Part shown: piece by piece, positions 55,289-62,612 of the stretch
Layout of the letters: the number at the start of each line of letters is the position of its first letter
Position numbering within the stretch: position 1 is the stretch's first letter
Assembly (NCBI RefSeq): GCF_001904725.1
Contig: NZ_MRCE01000039.1
Span: 1-62,612, forward strand
Reading direction: 5' to 3'
DNA: 62,612 nt
Source of the DNA: Phormidium ambiguum IAM M-71
GTDB lineage: Bacteria; Cyanobacteriota; Cyanobacteriia; Cyanobacteriales; Aerosakkonemataceae
Made by a program: the position numbers and the translations under genes
Notes under the pieces: model-generated
Database searches by the model: none
The model's input: the letters and a program-made list of their open reading frames with translations, nothing else
Told to the model about the DNA's origin: nothing

Positions 55289-57406
55289 CTACGCCATCAA
55301 CTTGTCGGGAGCGATCGGTAAACTGCGGAACCGCTTGCCTGTTGCGTGGTAGATTGCATTAGCAACCGCAGCAGCTACCCCGGTAATGCCAATTTCACCA
55401 CCCCCGCGAGCACCCAAGGGATTGAACGTTAGATCCGGTTTGCCCACGAACGTTACGTCAATACGGGGAATATCAGCATGGCTGGGATAGTGGTATGTTG
55501 CCAGGTCATAGACTACAGGTTGTCCTGTATTGGGGTCAAACACGCACTCTTCCATCAGTGCTTCCCCAATGCCCATGATTACGCCGCCCCGAATTTGGCT
55601 AGCAGCAGCTTTGGCATTCATTACCCGCCCGATGTCCATCACCGACAACCAGCGCGTTACCCGCACTCGTCCTAGTTCTTCATCGATCGCCACTTCACAA
55701 AAATGCGCTCCCCAGGATTGGAAAGCCCACTTTTTAGCCTCTTCACTGGGCGCAGACGAGCCTGTAGCTTCCACAGCGGCTCGTCCAGAACTTTGTAATT
55801 CTTTCAGCGCCTCTTTTGTATTGGCAAACTTTCCAGACTTCAGCAAGTTCTGACAAGCTTGTTGCACAGCAGGAGCGAGAGAAGCCGTCATTTGCGAACC
55901 TCCAGCCAAGCCGCCATCGGGGAATAGGGAATCGCCGATTTCCACGCTCACTTTGTCCACCGATACCCCCAAGGTTTCCGCAGTCATCATTGCGATCATG
56001 GTATAGGCTCCAGTACCCATGTCATTGGCTGATGTCAAAACATTTACCCGACCATCGGGCAACAGCCGCACCTTGACTGTGGCGTTTCCCCGCAAACCTG
56101 GAAAGGTTGCCGCTGCCATTCCCCAACCAATAAGTTTACCGTCGCGGGTGAGGGTGCGGGGTTGGCGAGAACGATTCTGCCAGCCGAAAAGTTTGGCTCC
56201 TTCTTTGAGGCAGTCGGCAAAATGTTTGCTGGAAAAGGGGAGGTTTTTACTCTGGTGGGTTGTGGTTTCGTTCTTGAGCCGCAGTTCCACCGGATCGAGG
56301 TTGAGTTTCCATGCCAGTTCATCCATCGCTGATTCCAGCGCCCACATTCCAGGGGTTTCGCCCGGTGCTCGCATGAATGTCGGAGTCCCCACGTTTAAGG
56401 CAGCAACGGTCTGGTTCAGCTGCATATTGGGCGCGGCGTACATGACTGGGGTGATGTTGGTGCAGGGTTCGGTAAACACCTCTACGGGGGAAGTGGCAGA
56501 CTTGGCGGTGTGGACGATCGCTTCCAACTTTCCATCTTTCGCTGCTGTCAACTTTACAGTTTGCTCTGTTTCCGATCGATGTCCCGTGTTCGCAGTCATC
56601 TGCCGACGGCTTACCACTACCTTCAGGGGACGCTGTATCTGACGCGCAACGGCAGCACACAATATACCGTGAGGCCAAGGAAACACCTTAGAACCAAATG
56701 CGCCACCGATGTAGGGAGTAACAATTCGCACCTTTTCCCAGGGAATGCCAAACAGTTCGGCGTAGGTGCGCTGGGTTCCCATCACCCATTGAGATGGTTC
56801 GTAAACTGTCAGTGCATCTCCCTGCCACTGAGCAATGATGGCATGGGGTTCCATCGGAACATGGAGTTCGGTGGAAGTGGTGTAAGTTGCTTCCAGGGTC
56901 GGTGGTTCTGTTACTCCTGTTCCAGTAGAAAATTCCCCTTTGCGAAAAGCCATTTCTTCGCCAAACATAGCGATCGCAGGTTTGTAGGCGGCTTTGGCAG
57001 GATCGACCAATGCTGTTTCTATGTCGTACTCTACTTGCAGCAGTTGGGCAGCATCCCGCGCTCGTTCAAAGGTATCGGCTACTACCAAGCCAATAATCTG
57101 TCCGCCATAATGTACCTGCTCGTCGGATAGGGGCAGGCGGGCTTCGTAGATTTTGCTGGTGATGAAGTTATTGGTGGGTTTGAATACTTTGGGGGCGTTT
57201 ATGTGGGTGATAATGGCAATTACTCCGGGTGCTTTTTGGGCGGCTTGGGTGGAGATCGATCGAATTCGCCCTTTAGCGATCGCAGATGTTACCAAATAAC
57301 CATGCACTAACCCTGGAATCTGTTGTTCTCCACTATAGGTGGCTTTCCCAGTCACCTTAGCCAGTCCATCTGTACGACTAACCGCAGTCCCAATCACCTT
57401 GTTCAT
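55289..57406 (-). CDS. paoC: Molybdenum-binding large subunit of aldehyde oxidoreductase (PaoC/YagR type)
   Basis: The 705-residue protein has the xanthine-oxidase-family a/b hammerhead and Moco domains: RTDGLAKVTGKATYSGE at the N-terminus, PMEPHAIIAQWQ, GGAFGSKVFPWPH, and the C-terminal catalytic glutamate in ARGGGEIGITG. Family members hydroxylate aldehydes to acids with water oxygen at molybdenum. Length agrees with PaoC (732), shorter than xanthine dehydrogenase large chains. It overlaps the upstream FAD-subunit gene by four bases. The true substrate (aromatic aldehydes in E. coli) is unknown. Confidence 0.9.
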   Translation of the reverse strand: MNKVIGTAVSRTDGLAKVTGKATYSGEQQIPGLVHGYLVTSAIAKGRIRSISTQAAQKAPGVIAIITHINAPKVFKPTNNFITSKIYEARLPLSDEQVHYGGQIIGLVVADTFERARDAAQLLQVEYDIETALVDPAKAAYKPAIAMFGEEMAFRKGEFSTGTGVTEPPTLEATYTTSTELHVPMEPHAIIAQWQGDALTVYEPSQWVMGTQRTYAELFGIPWEKVRIVTPYIGGAFGSKVFPWPHGILCAAVARQIQRPLKVVVSRRQMTANTGHRSETEQTVKLTAAKDGKLEAIVHTAKSATSPVEVFTEPCTNITPVMYAAPNMQLNQTVAALNVGTPTFMRAPGETPGMWALESAMDELAWKLNLDPVELRLKNETTTHQSKNLPFSSKHFADCLKEGAKLFGWQNRSRQPRTLTRDGKLIGWGMAAATFPGLRGNATVKVRLLPDGRVNVLTSANDMGTGAYTMIAMMTAETLGVSVDKVSVEIGDSLFPDGGLAGGSQMTASLAPAVQQACQNLLKSGKFANTKEALKELQSSGRAAVEATGSSAPSEEAKKWAFQSWGAHFCEVAIDEELGRVRVTRWLSVMDIGRVMNAKAAASQIRGGVIMGIGEALMEECVFDPNTGQPVVYDLATYHYPSHADIPRIDVTFVGKPDLTFNPLGARGGGEIGITGVAAAVANAIYHATGKRFRSLPIAPDKLMA

Positions 57407-58398
57407 GCTACACCTCCTCCCTGTGCTGAAATGGTGAGTGCCCTTTTGATTGCCCGTTTTGCCATGTTGACTTTGAAACCGTTGTGAGTCTGGGGTTTCG
57501 CTCCCTGCAACGCTATCTCTGCGGCTTGTTGGAATGTCTCAACTGTAGCGGGTTTGCCTTTGAGAAAAGCTTCTGCTTCGAGAGAACGCCAAGGTTTATG
57601 CGCCACTCCACCCAAGGCGAGACGAGCATCCCGAATGCTTTCTCCAGAAAGATCGATCGCAGCTGCTACCGAAATCAAGGCAAAGGAATAGGAAGCTCGA
57701 TCGCGCAACTTGAGATAAACTCCCGTTTTCGCAAAAGGTACAGGCGGCAGAATCACAGCCGTAATCAGTTCTCCAGGTTCTAAATTAGTATCTCTTTGGG
57801 GAGTATCACCCGGTAAACGATGAAACTGATTAAACGGAATCAGTTGCCGTCCTTTGGTGCTTTGCACTTCTACAACTGCATCCAACGCTGCCAATGCCAC
57901 GCACATATCGGAGGGATGAACGGCAATGCAACTATCGCTAGCTCCTAAAATCGCGTGCATTCGGTTGATTCCTGAGATTGCTGGACAACCACTCTCCGGT
58001 TGCCGTTTATTGCAAGCAAACACTGTGTCGTAATAGTAGGGACAACGGGTGCGTTGTAACAAATTACCACCGACACTTGCCATGTTGCGAATTTGCTGGG
58101 AGGCTCCCGATAAAATGGCGCGAGACAATAGGGGATAATCACGGCGAATCTGGGGATGATCGGCAACAGCTGTATTGGTTGCCAGTGCGCCGATGCGAAT
58201 GCCTCCCTCTTTTGTGGCTTCGATTTGTTTGAGATTCAAACGCGAGACATCAATCAGTTGATCGGGTCGATCGAGAAATACTTTTAGGCGATCGACCAAA
58301 TTAGTCCCACCCGCAATAAATTGGGCATTTTGGGTGGTTTGGGATTGCTTCACTGCATCTTCCGCCGATGTAGCCCGAACATAAGCAAAATTCTTCAT
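57403..58398 (-). CDS. paoB: FAD-binding subunit of aldehyde oxidoreductase (PaoB/YagS type)
   Basis: The 331-residue flavoprotein has the FAD loop FIAGGTNLVDRLK and SVGGNLLQRTRCPYYYD. A Cys-containing insertion (RCPYYYDTVFACNKRQPESGCPAI) matches the extra [4Fe-4S] cluster known from E. coli PaoB, and separates it from xanthine dehydrogenase FAD subunits. It conducts electrons between FeS subunit, FAD and acceptor. Its start overlaps the stop of the FeS-subunit gene by four bases (ATGA), and its stop overlaps the large-subunit start, so all three are tightly coupled. Confidence 0.9.
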   Translation of the reverse strand: MKNFAYVRATSAEDAVKQSQTTQNAQFIAGGTNLVDRLKVFLDRPDQLIDVSRLNLKQIEATKEGGIRIGALATNTAVADHPQIRRDYPLLSRAILSGASQQIRNMASVGGNLLQRTRCPYYYDTVFACNKRQPESGCPAISGINRMHAILGASDSCIAVHPSDMCVALAALDAVVEVQSTKGRQLIPFNQFHRLPGDTPQRDTNLEPGELITAVILPPVPFAKTGVYLKLRDRASYSFALISVAAAIDLSGESIRDARLALGGVAHKPWRSLEAEAFLKGKPATVETFQQAAEIALQGAKPQTHNGFKVNMAKRAIKRALTISAQGGGVA

Positions 58399-59120
58399 CC
58401 TGCCACCTCCTGCACCAGCATTGTCGCCGCCGGAGAGGGCGGAGTTTGTCCTGCTGCTTGTTGCACAGATGCCACAATACCGTTGTAAGCACTACAACGA
58501 CAGAGATTACCACTCAGCCGTTCTTTAATTTCCGTTTCTGAAAGCGTTGCCAGTTGGGGTGGACGGGTTAGATCGGCTGTCACCGCACTAGCACAACCTC
58601 GGTTAACTTCATTTAATAAGGCAACCGACGCACAGATTTGCCCCGGCGTACAATATCCGCACTGGAAACCATCATTTTCAATAAATGCCGCTTGAACGGG
58701 ATGCAGTTGTTCACCTTTCGCTAAACCTTCGATCGTGGTAATCGATCGACCTTCCTGCATAATGGCAAGGGAAAGACAGGAATAAACGCGATCGCCATCC
58801 ACCAGCACGGTACAAGCACCACATTGTCCGTGATCGCAACCTTTTTTCGTGCCTGTCAGTCCCAACTTTTCCCGTAATACATCTAATAATGTGACACGCG
58901 GTTCAATCTGAACCGTTTGAGTTTGTCCATTGATGTTGAGTGTAACCGGGGTTTCTCCTTGAATGGGAGAGTTGGGAACACTTGACATTTGTTGAGCCTC
59001 AGCAGCGTTAGCATTATCGAGGACTTTAGGTGCTACGATCGCTGTTCCCGCAGCTGTGAGAGCTTGTCCCAGGAACCTACGGCGAGAGGTGTTCGGCGGT
59101 TTTCTGTTGTCCGATGACAT
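58395..59120 (-). CDS. paoA: [2Fe-2S] subunit of aldehyde oxidoreductase with Tat signal (PaoA/YagT type)
   Basis: The 241-residue subunit has a twin-arginine signal (SRRRFLGQALTAAG, residues 12-25) and two [2Fe-2S] domains: the plant-type loop CDHGQCGACTVLVDGDRVYSC and the C-terminal CGYCTPGQI ... CRCS. The Tat signal on this small subunit carries the folded heterotrimer across the membrane, as in E. coli PaoABC. ATG 59120 is preferred because the Tat motif follows at once; an upstream start at 59213 adds an unlikely 31-residue Cys-rich leader. It is the first gene of the operon. Confidence 0.9.
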   Translation of the reverse strand: MSSDNRKPPNTSRRRFLGQALTAAGTAIVAPKVLDNANAAEAQQMSSVPNSPIQGETPVTLNINGQTQTVQIEPRVTLLDVLREKLGLTGTKKGCDHGQCGACTVLVDGDRVYSCLSLAIMQEGRSITTIEGLAKGEQLHPVQAAFIENDGFQCGYCTPGQICASVALLNEVNRGCASAVTADLTRPPQLATLSETEIKERLSGNLCRCSAYNGIVASVQQAAGQTPPSPAATMLVQEVAG

Positions 59121-59435
59121 GGTTGGTGTCTCCAGATTTTGAGTGAAACTGAGAGAACAGTATTTAAATTTAAGTGTCAAATTGTATCCACAACAATGCC
59201 ATAATTCAGCCATTAAAAATAGTAAATTTTGGACAGCAACACTAATTTGGCGATCGCTCCACTAATCCACGTCGCACAATTTCATCAGAAAGTAATCCTA
59301 GATAAATAACCTGTTCTACATAAAACTCAGAATTTTAACCAAAGTTTGCTGATAGCGGCAATAGTGTAGTAAAACAAAAATAATTGAGCAGTTAAAGCTC
59401 ACCTGATTGAATATGTACAACAATGTCTTTCAATT

Positions 59436-60416
59436 ATGAAAGTATTAATTCTAGGTGGAACTCAATTTTTAGGCAGACATTTTGTAGAAATTGCTTTAAA
59501 ACAAGGGTATGAGATAACTCTATTCAATCGAGGACAGACTAATAATAAATTGTATCCTAATGTAGAAAAATTAATAGGCGATCGTCTCAAAGATAGCCTT
59601 AGTGCTTTGAAAGGTAGAAAGTGGGATGTTGTTATTGATACTGCTGGCTATTTTCTAAATCTACCTCAACTGGTAAGAGATACAGCAGAACTCTTAAAAG
59701 ATTCAATTAATACTTATGTTTTTATTTCTACTATTAGCATCTATGCTGAATTTCAAGCCAATGGTGATGAAACACTACCACTCTATCCAATTAACCAAGA
59801 TCTTCCCCAAGCCTATGGCACACTTAAGGCAATGGCAGAGTCAGTAGTAAATGAAATTTATGGAGAACGCGGTTTAATAATTCGGCCAGGATTAATTGTT
59901 GGCCCTTATGATAATACTGGACGTTTCACTTACTGGATACGCAGAATTAGTCAAGGTGGAGAAGTTTTAGCTCCAGAAAGTCCTGATTTACCAGTGCAAT
60001 ACATTGATGCACGCGATTTAGTGCAATGGATTTATCATCTCGCATCAACGAACAAAGGAGGAGTATATAATGCTGTAGGGCCTGATTATTCTCTAAAATT
60101 AGGTGAGTTTTTAGCAACCTGTCAACAAGTTACTGGAAGTAATGCAACATTTAGATGGGTTCCTAGAGAAATTTTAGAATTACATGGAATAGAACCTTGG
60201 CAAGAGTTACCCTTGTGGCTACCATCTGCGATGCAGAATACATTCCCTTGTTTAAGTAATCGTAAAGCATTAGCAGATAATTTGTGTTTTCGTTCCTTGG
60301 CAGAAACTGTTCATGATATCTGGCAATGGGATCGAGTTGAACAATTAGAGTATGACAGTGGTTTATCACGAGAAAAGGAAATCGCTATACTCCAATTGAT
60401 AAGTCAGAAAAACTAA
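59436..60416 (+). CDS. NAD-dependent epimerase/dehydratase family protein
   Basis: The 326-residue extended-type short-chain dehydrogenase has the Rossmann loop LGGTQFLGRHFVE, in which the usual GxxGxxG is kept as GGTQFLGR, a DTAGY segment and active-site Tyr and Lys (YGTLKAMAE). Later parts (RPGLIVGPYDNTGRF, PVQYIDARDLVQWI) fit nucleotide-sugar or isoflavone-reductase-like enzymes. It is a single gene between divergent operons; the substrate is unknown. The proline/tryptophan-rich C-terminus (FRWVPREILELHGIEPWQELPLWLP) is typical of this family. Confidence 0.85.
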   Translation: MKVLILGGTQFLGRHFVEIALKQGYEITLFNRGQTNNKLYPNVEKLIGDRLKDSLSALKGRKWDVVIDTAGYFLNLPQLVRDTAELLKDSINTYVFISTISIYAEFQANGDETLPLYPINQDLPQAYGTLKAMAESVVNEIYGERGLIIRPGLIVGPYDNTGRFTYWIRRISQGGEVLAPESPDLPVQYIDARDLVQWIYHLASTNKGGVYNAVGPDYSLKLGEFLATCQQVTGSNATFRWVPREILELHGIEPWQELPLWLPSAMQNTFPCLSNRKALADNLCFRSLAETVHDIWQWDRVEQLEYDSGLSREKEIAILQLISQKN

Positions 60417-60680
60417 TTTCCATTATTCATAAATGAAGGAAAAGTCCCATAGGCTTACGGTTACTTTTAATTCCGATTAATCAATAATTTGCTATTTATG
60501 CTACATAATGTCTACGTCACTTATGGTAATTGAAGGAGTGTAAACTTTAACTCATACTCTTACCAAATTCTGATAAATTCAAAAAGTTCATTACATAATA
60601 CAATGCCTCTCAAAATCCCTAACTGCATCGCAGCTTCAACGGGTCAAAAATAATTAGGAGGCTCAAGGGGAAAATCGGTC
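60417..60680. other. Leader of lysC
   Basis: The 264-bp spacer holds no gene. AGGAGG (60656-60661) is 19 bases before the ATG, too far for a normal Shine-Dalgarno, while GGGG at 60667-60670 is nearer. I looked for the conserved junctions of a lysine riboswitch and did not find them. A short stem GGTTACTTTTAATTCC near 60459 is not convincing. Confidence 0.4.
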
Positions 60681-62507
60681 ATGGCTCTAATCGTCCAGAA
60701 GTACGGCGGCACCTCAGTTGGCTCAGTAGAACGCATCAAAGCAGTAGCCCAACGAGTTATAAATACATCTCAGGCTGGTAATTCGGTGGTAGTAGTAGTT
60801 TCTGCAATGGGAAAAACCACCGATGGTTTAGTTAAGTTAGCTAATGAAATATCTGCTAACCCTAGTCGCCGGGAAATGGATATGCTCCTTTCTACGGGTG
60901 AACAGGTTTCTATTGCCCTTCTTAGTATGGCATTGCAAGAAATGGGACAACCAGCGATCTCGCTTACAGGTGCCCAAGTAGGAATAGTCACCGAAGCACA
61001 ACACACTCGTGCCCGAATTTTGCGAATTGAAACCGAAAGACTTTCGCGGCATTTAGAAGAAGGTAAAGTAGTTGTAGTAGCAGGATTCCAAGGGATTACT
61101 AGTACGGAAGACTTGGAAATTACTACTTTGGGACGTGGTGGATCGGACACTTCTGCTGTTGCTCTAGCAGCAGCTTTGCGGGCTGATTTTTGCGAAATTT
61201 ACACAGATGTTCCTGGGATTTTAACGGCAGATCCCCGCTTGGTACCTGATGCCCAGCTAATGACTGAAATCACTAGTGATGAGATGTTGGAGTTAGCTAG
61301 CTTAGGCGCAAAGGTGTTGCATCCCCGCGCCGTAGAAATTGCTCGGAACTATGGTGTCCCTCTGGTAGTGCGATCGAGTTGGACAGATGAGCCAGGTACA
61401 AAGGTAGTTTCTCCAGCATATCAAGCTCGTTCTTTAGAGGGTTTAGAACTAGTAAAAGCTGTTGATGCAGTGGAGTTTGATACCGATCAAGCAAAAATAG
61501 GGTTATTGCGCGTACCCGATCGTCCAGGTGTAGCGGCGCGTTTGTTTGGGGAAATAGCTCACCAAGACTTGGATGTTGACTTAATTATTCAGTCAATTCA
61601 TGAAGGTAATAGTAATGATATTGCCTTCACTGTCAGCAAAAATGTGGTGAAAAAAGCCGAAGCAGTAGCGTCTGCGATCGCACCTGTTTTACGCACTCAT
61701 CCCACACCCGCGCCAGATGAAGCAGAAGTGATGATAGATCAGCAAATTGCCAAAGTTAGTATAGCTGGTGCAGGGATGATCGGAAGACCTGGGGTTGCTG
61801 CTGAAATGTTCGCTACTTTAGCAGAGGCAGGAATCAACATTCAAATGATTTCTACTTCAGAAGTGAAGGTTAGTTGTGTAGTGGATGCTGGGGAATGCGA
61901 TCGGGCAATTTCTGCTTTGTGTACAACCTTCGATGTCAGCACTTCGCCGATGAGGGTAAATAACGTAGTGAATCAACAAAATCACTCAGAAAAGCCTTTA
62001 CCTCCAGTACGAGGAGTTGCTTTAGATCTTAACCAAGCACGTATTGCCATTAGACACATTCCCGATCGACCGGGTATGGCAGCACGCTTATTTAAACAAC
62101 TCGCTAACAAAAACGTCAGCGTAGATATGATTATTCAATCCCAACGCTGTCGAATTATTGATGGTCTTCCCCGCCGAGATATTGCCTTTACTGTTGCCCA
62201 AGGCGACGCAGAAACTGCCAAAGCTACTTTAGAGGAAGTAGTTACAGAGTGGGGATGCGGAGAGATTGTGGTGGATTATGCGATCGCCAAAGTCAGCGCC
62301 GTAGGCACAGGCATGGAAGGACAACCTGGAGTAGCAGCCCAAATGTTTGAAGCCTTAGCCAAAAACCAAATCAACATCCAAATGATTGCCACCTCGGAAA
62401 TTAAACTCAGTTGCGTAGTCGCCCAAGACCAAGGAGTAACCGCCTTACAAACAATTCACACTGCATTTGGCCTAGCAGGTAATCAAAAAATTCAGGTTCC
62501 CGCTTAA
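60681..62507 (+). CDS. lysC: Aspartate kinase with four ACT domains
   Basis: The 608-residue enzyme phosphorylates aspartate, the first step to lysine, threonine and methionine. The kinase half (1-260) shows [30 protein letters not shown] and [16 protein letters not shown]. The C-terminal half has four ACT domains (about 275-350, 355-425, 450-520, 530-600), with ITVTRVPD-type starts such as [18 protein letters not shown] and repeats [14 protein letters not shown], in two near-identical pairs. This long cyanobacterial form, unlike the two-ACT E. coli LysC, is known for concerted lysine/threonine feedback. It starts at ATG after a weak ribosome-binding site and ends 105 bases before the window edge. 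Confidence 0.97.
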   Translation: MALIVQKYGGTSVGSVERIKAVAQRVINTSQAGNSVVVVVSAMGKTTDGLVKLANEISANPSRREMDMLLSTGEQVSIALLSMALQEMGQPAISLTGAQVGIVTEAQHTRARILRIETERLSRHLEEGKVVVVAGFQGITSTEDLEITTLGRGGSDTSAVALAAALRADFCEIYTDVPGILTADPRLVPDAQLMTEITSDEMLELASLGAKVLHPRAVEIARNYGVPLVVRSSWTDEPGTKVVSPAYQARSLEGLELVKAVDAVEFDTDQAKIGLLRVPDRPGVAARLFGEIAHQDLDVDLIIQSIHEGNSNDIAFTVSKNVVKKAEAVASAIAPVLRTHPTPAPDEAEVMIDQQIAKVSIAGAGMIGRPGVAAEMFATLAEAGINIQMISTSEVKVSCVVDAGECDRAISALCTTFDVSTSPMRVNNVVNQQNHSEKPLPPVRGVALDLNQARIAIRHIPDRPGMAARLFKQLANKNVSVDMIIQSQRCRIIDGLPRRDIAFTVAQGDAETAKATLEEVVTEWGCGEIVVDYAIAKVSAVGTGMEGQPGVAAQMFEALAKNQINIQMIATSEIKLSCVVAQDQGVTALQTIHTAFGLAGNQKIQVPA

Positions 62508-62612
62508 CCCCTTAGCAAAATACAAGGTAGACTCAACCTCAAAACCCGCTCCAAAAGAGACTTCCGAACCTTCCCCAAAAAAGTTTTTTTAAACGCTTGA
62601 CAAAGCCGTTAG
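62508..62612. other. Right-edge non-coding sequence
   Basis: The last 105 bases after lysC hold no gene or hairpin that I can support. A TTTTTTTAAA run is present near 62584. Confidence 0.3.

Noticed and set aside
56019-56642. Long plus-strand frame opposite the aldehyde-oxidoreductase large subunit
   Set aside because: It is antisense to a gene with complete family motifs; length comes from GC-rich codon bias on the coding strand.
60417-60680. Lysine riboswitch upstream of lysC
   Set aside because: I could not find the conserved junction motifs or an expression-platform hairpin in the leader.

Overview
The window is a 62.6-kb piece of a cyanobacterial chromosome. The evidence is a psbM gene, a Ycf23 homologue, Fed2/FdC2-type ferredoxin, ComFB and cyanobacterial CHAT/TPR families, very frequent HIP1 octamers (GCGATCGC), moderately AT-rich DNA and dispersed heptanucleotide repeats of the STRR type. 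Gene style and repeats suggest a large-genome filamentous cyanobacterium of the Oscillatoria/Phormidium kind; I cannot name the genus. No prophage, transposase, CRISPR array or rRNA operon is visible. One tRNA (Ser-GGA) is present.

Layout. 1-4.3 kb: repeat tract, ycf23, a sugar aminotransferase, a FetB-type permease and an SGNH hydrolase. 4.4-6.2 kb: a phage-type Gp157 gene and two tandem ComFB-family genes, the second with a perfect 24-bp palindrome in front of it. 6.9-19 kb: core cell functions, namely a coiled-coil/EamA transporter, tRNA-Ser, ferredoxin, lipoprotein nuclease, inositol monophosphatase, J-domain/TPR protein, HisZ, 8-Cys ferredoxin, a NatE-like ABC ATPase, an MscS channel, a JAMM protease and a MoeB/rhodanese protein. 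19.3-22.7 kb: a large single-chain MmeI-like (type IIL) restriction-modification enzyme, then almost 1 kb of AT-rich DNA without genes. 23.6-26.5 kb: zinc-ribbon protein, Zn-alcohol dehydrogenase with an in-frame palindrome insertion, a secreted protein and TerC. 26.8-34 kb: two giant repeat proteins, a coiled-coil/TPR/seven-bladed WD40 protein and a TPR/CHAT putative protease, with a perfect 17-bp inverted repeat between them. 34-42 kb: tandem USP protein, psbM (too short for usual ORF cut-offs), ferredoxin, TolC, a PAS/GAF/GGDEF diguanylate cyclase facing an FHA/GAF adenylate cyclase. 42-47 kb: MOSC protein, two Tat-exported beta-carbonic anhydrases, YlqF GTPase, USP and pgk. 47.7-53 kb: two zinc-ribbon Ser/Thr kinases around a thioredoxin-fold protein and an SH3b protein. 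53.4-59.1 kb: a five-gene operon for a periplasmic molybdenum aldehyde oxidoreductase (PaoABC type) with its XdhC chaperone and MocA cytidylyltransferase. 59.4-62.5 kb: an NAD-dependent epimerase and lysC.

Themes. Nucleotide second messengers recur (diguanylate cyclase with both active site and I-site, adenylate cyclase, and two ComFB proteins, a family reported to bind cyclic dinucleotides). Molybdenum-cofactor functions recur (MoeB, MOSC, MocA, XdhC and the oxidoreductase). Composite repeats made of a GGCAGAA heptamer array joined to a TTTTCCCC-type tract sit directly against gene 3' ends, and at one place encode the last residues of a protein. The most promising candidates for something undescribed are the coiled-coil/unknown-domain/TPR/WD40 protein next to the CHAT protease, and the composite 3'-end repeats.
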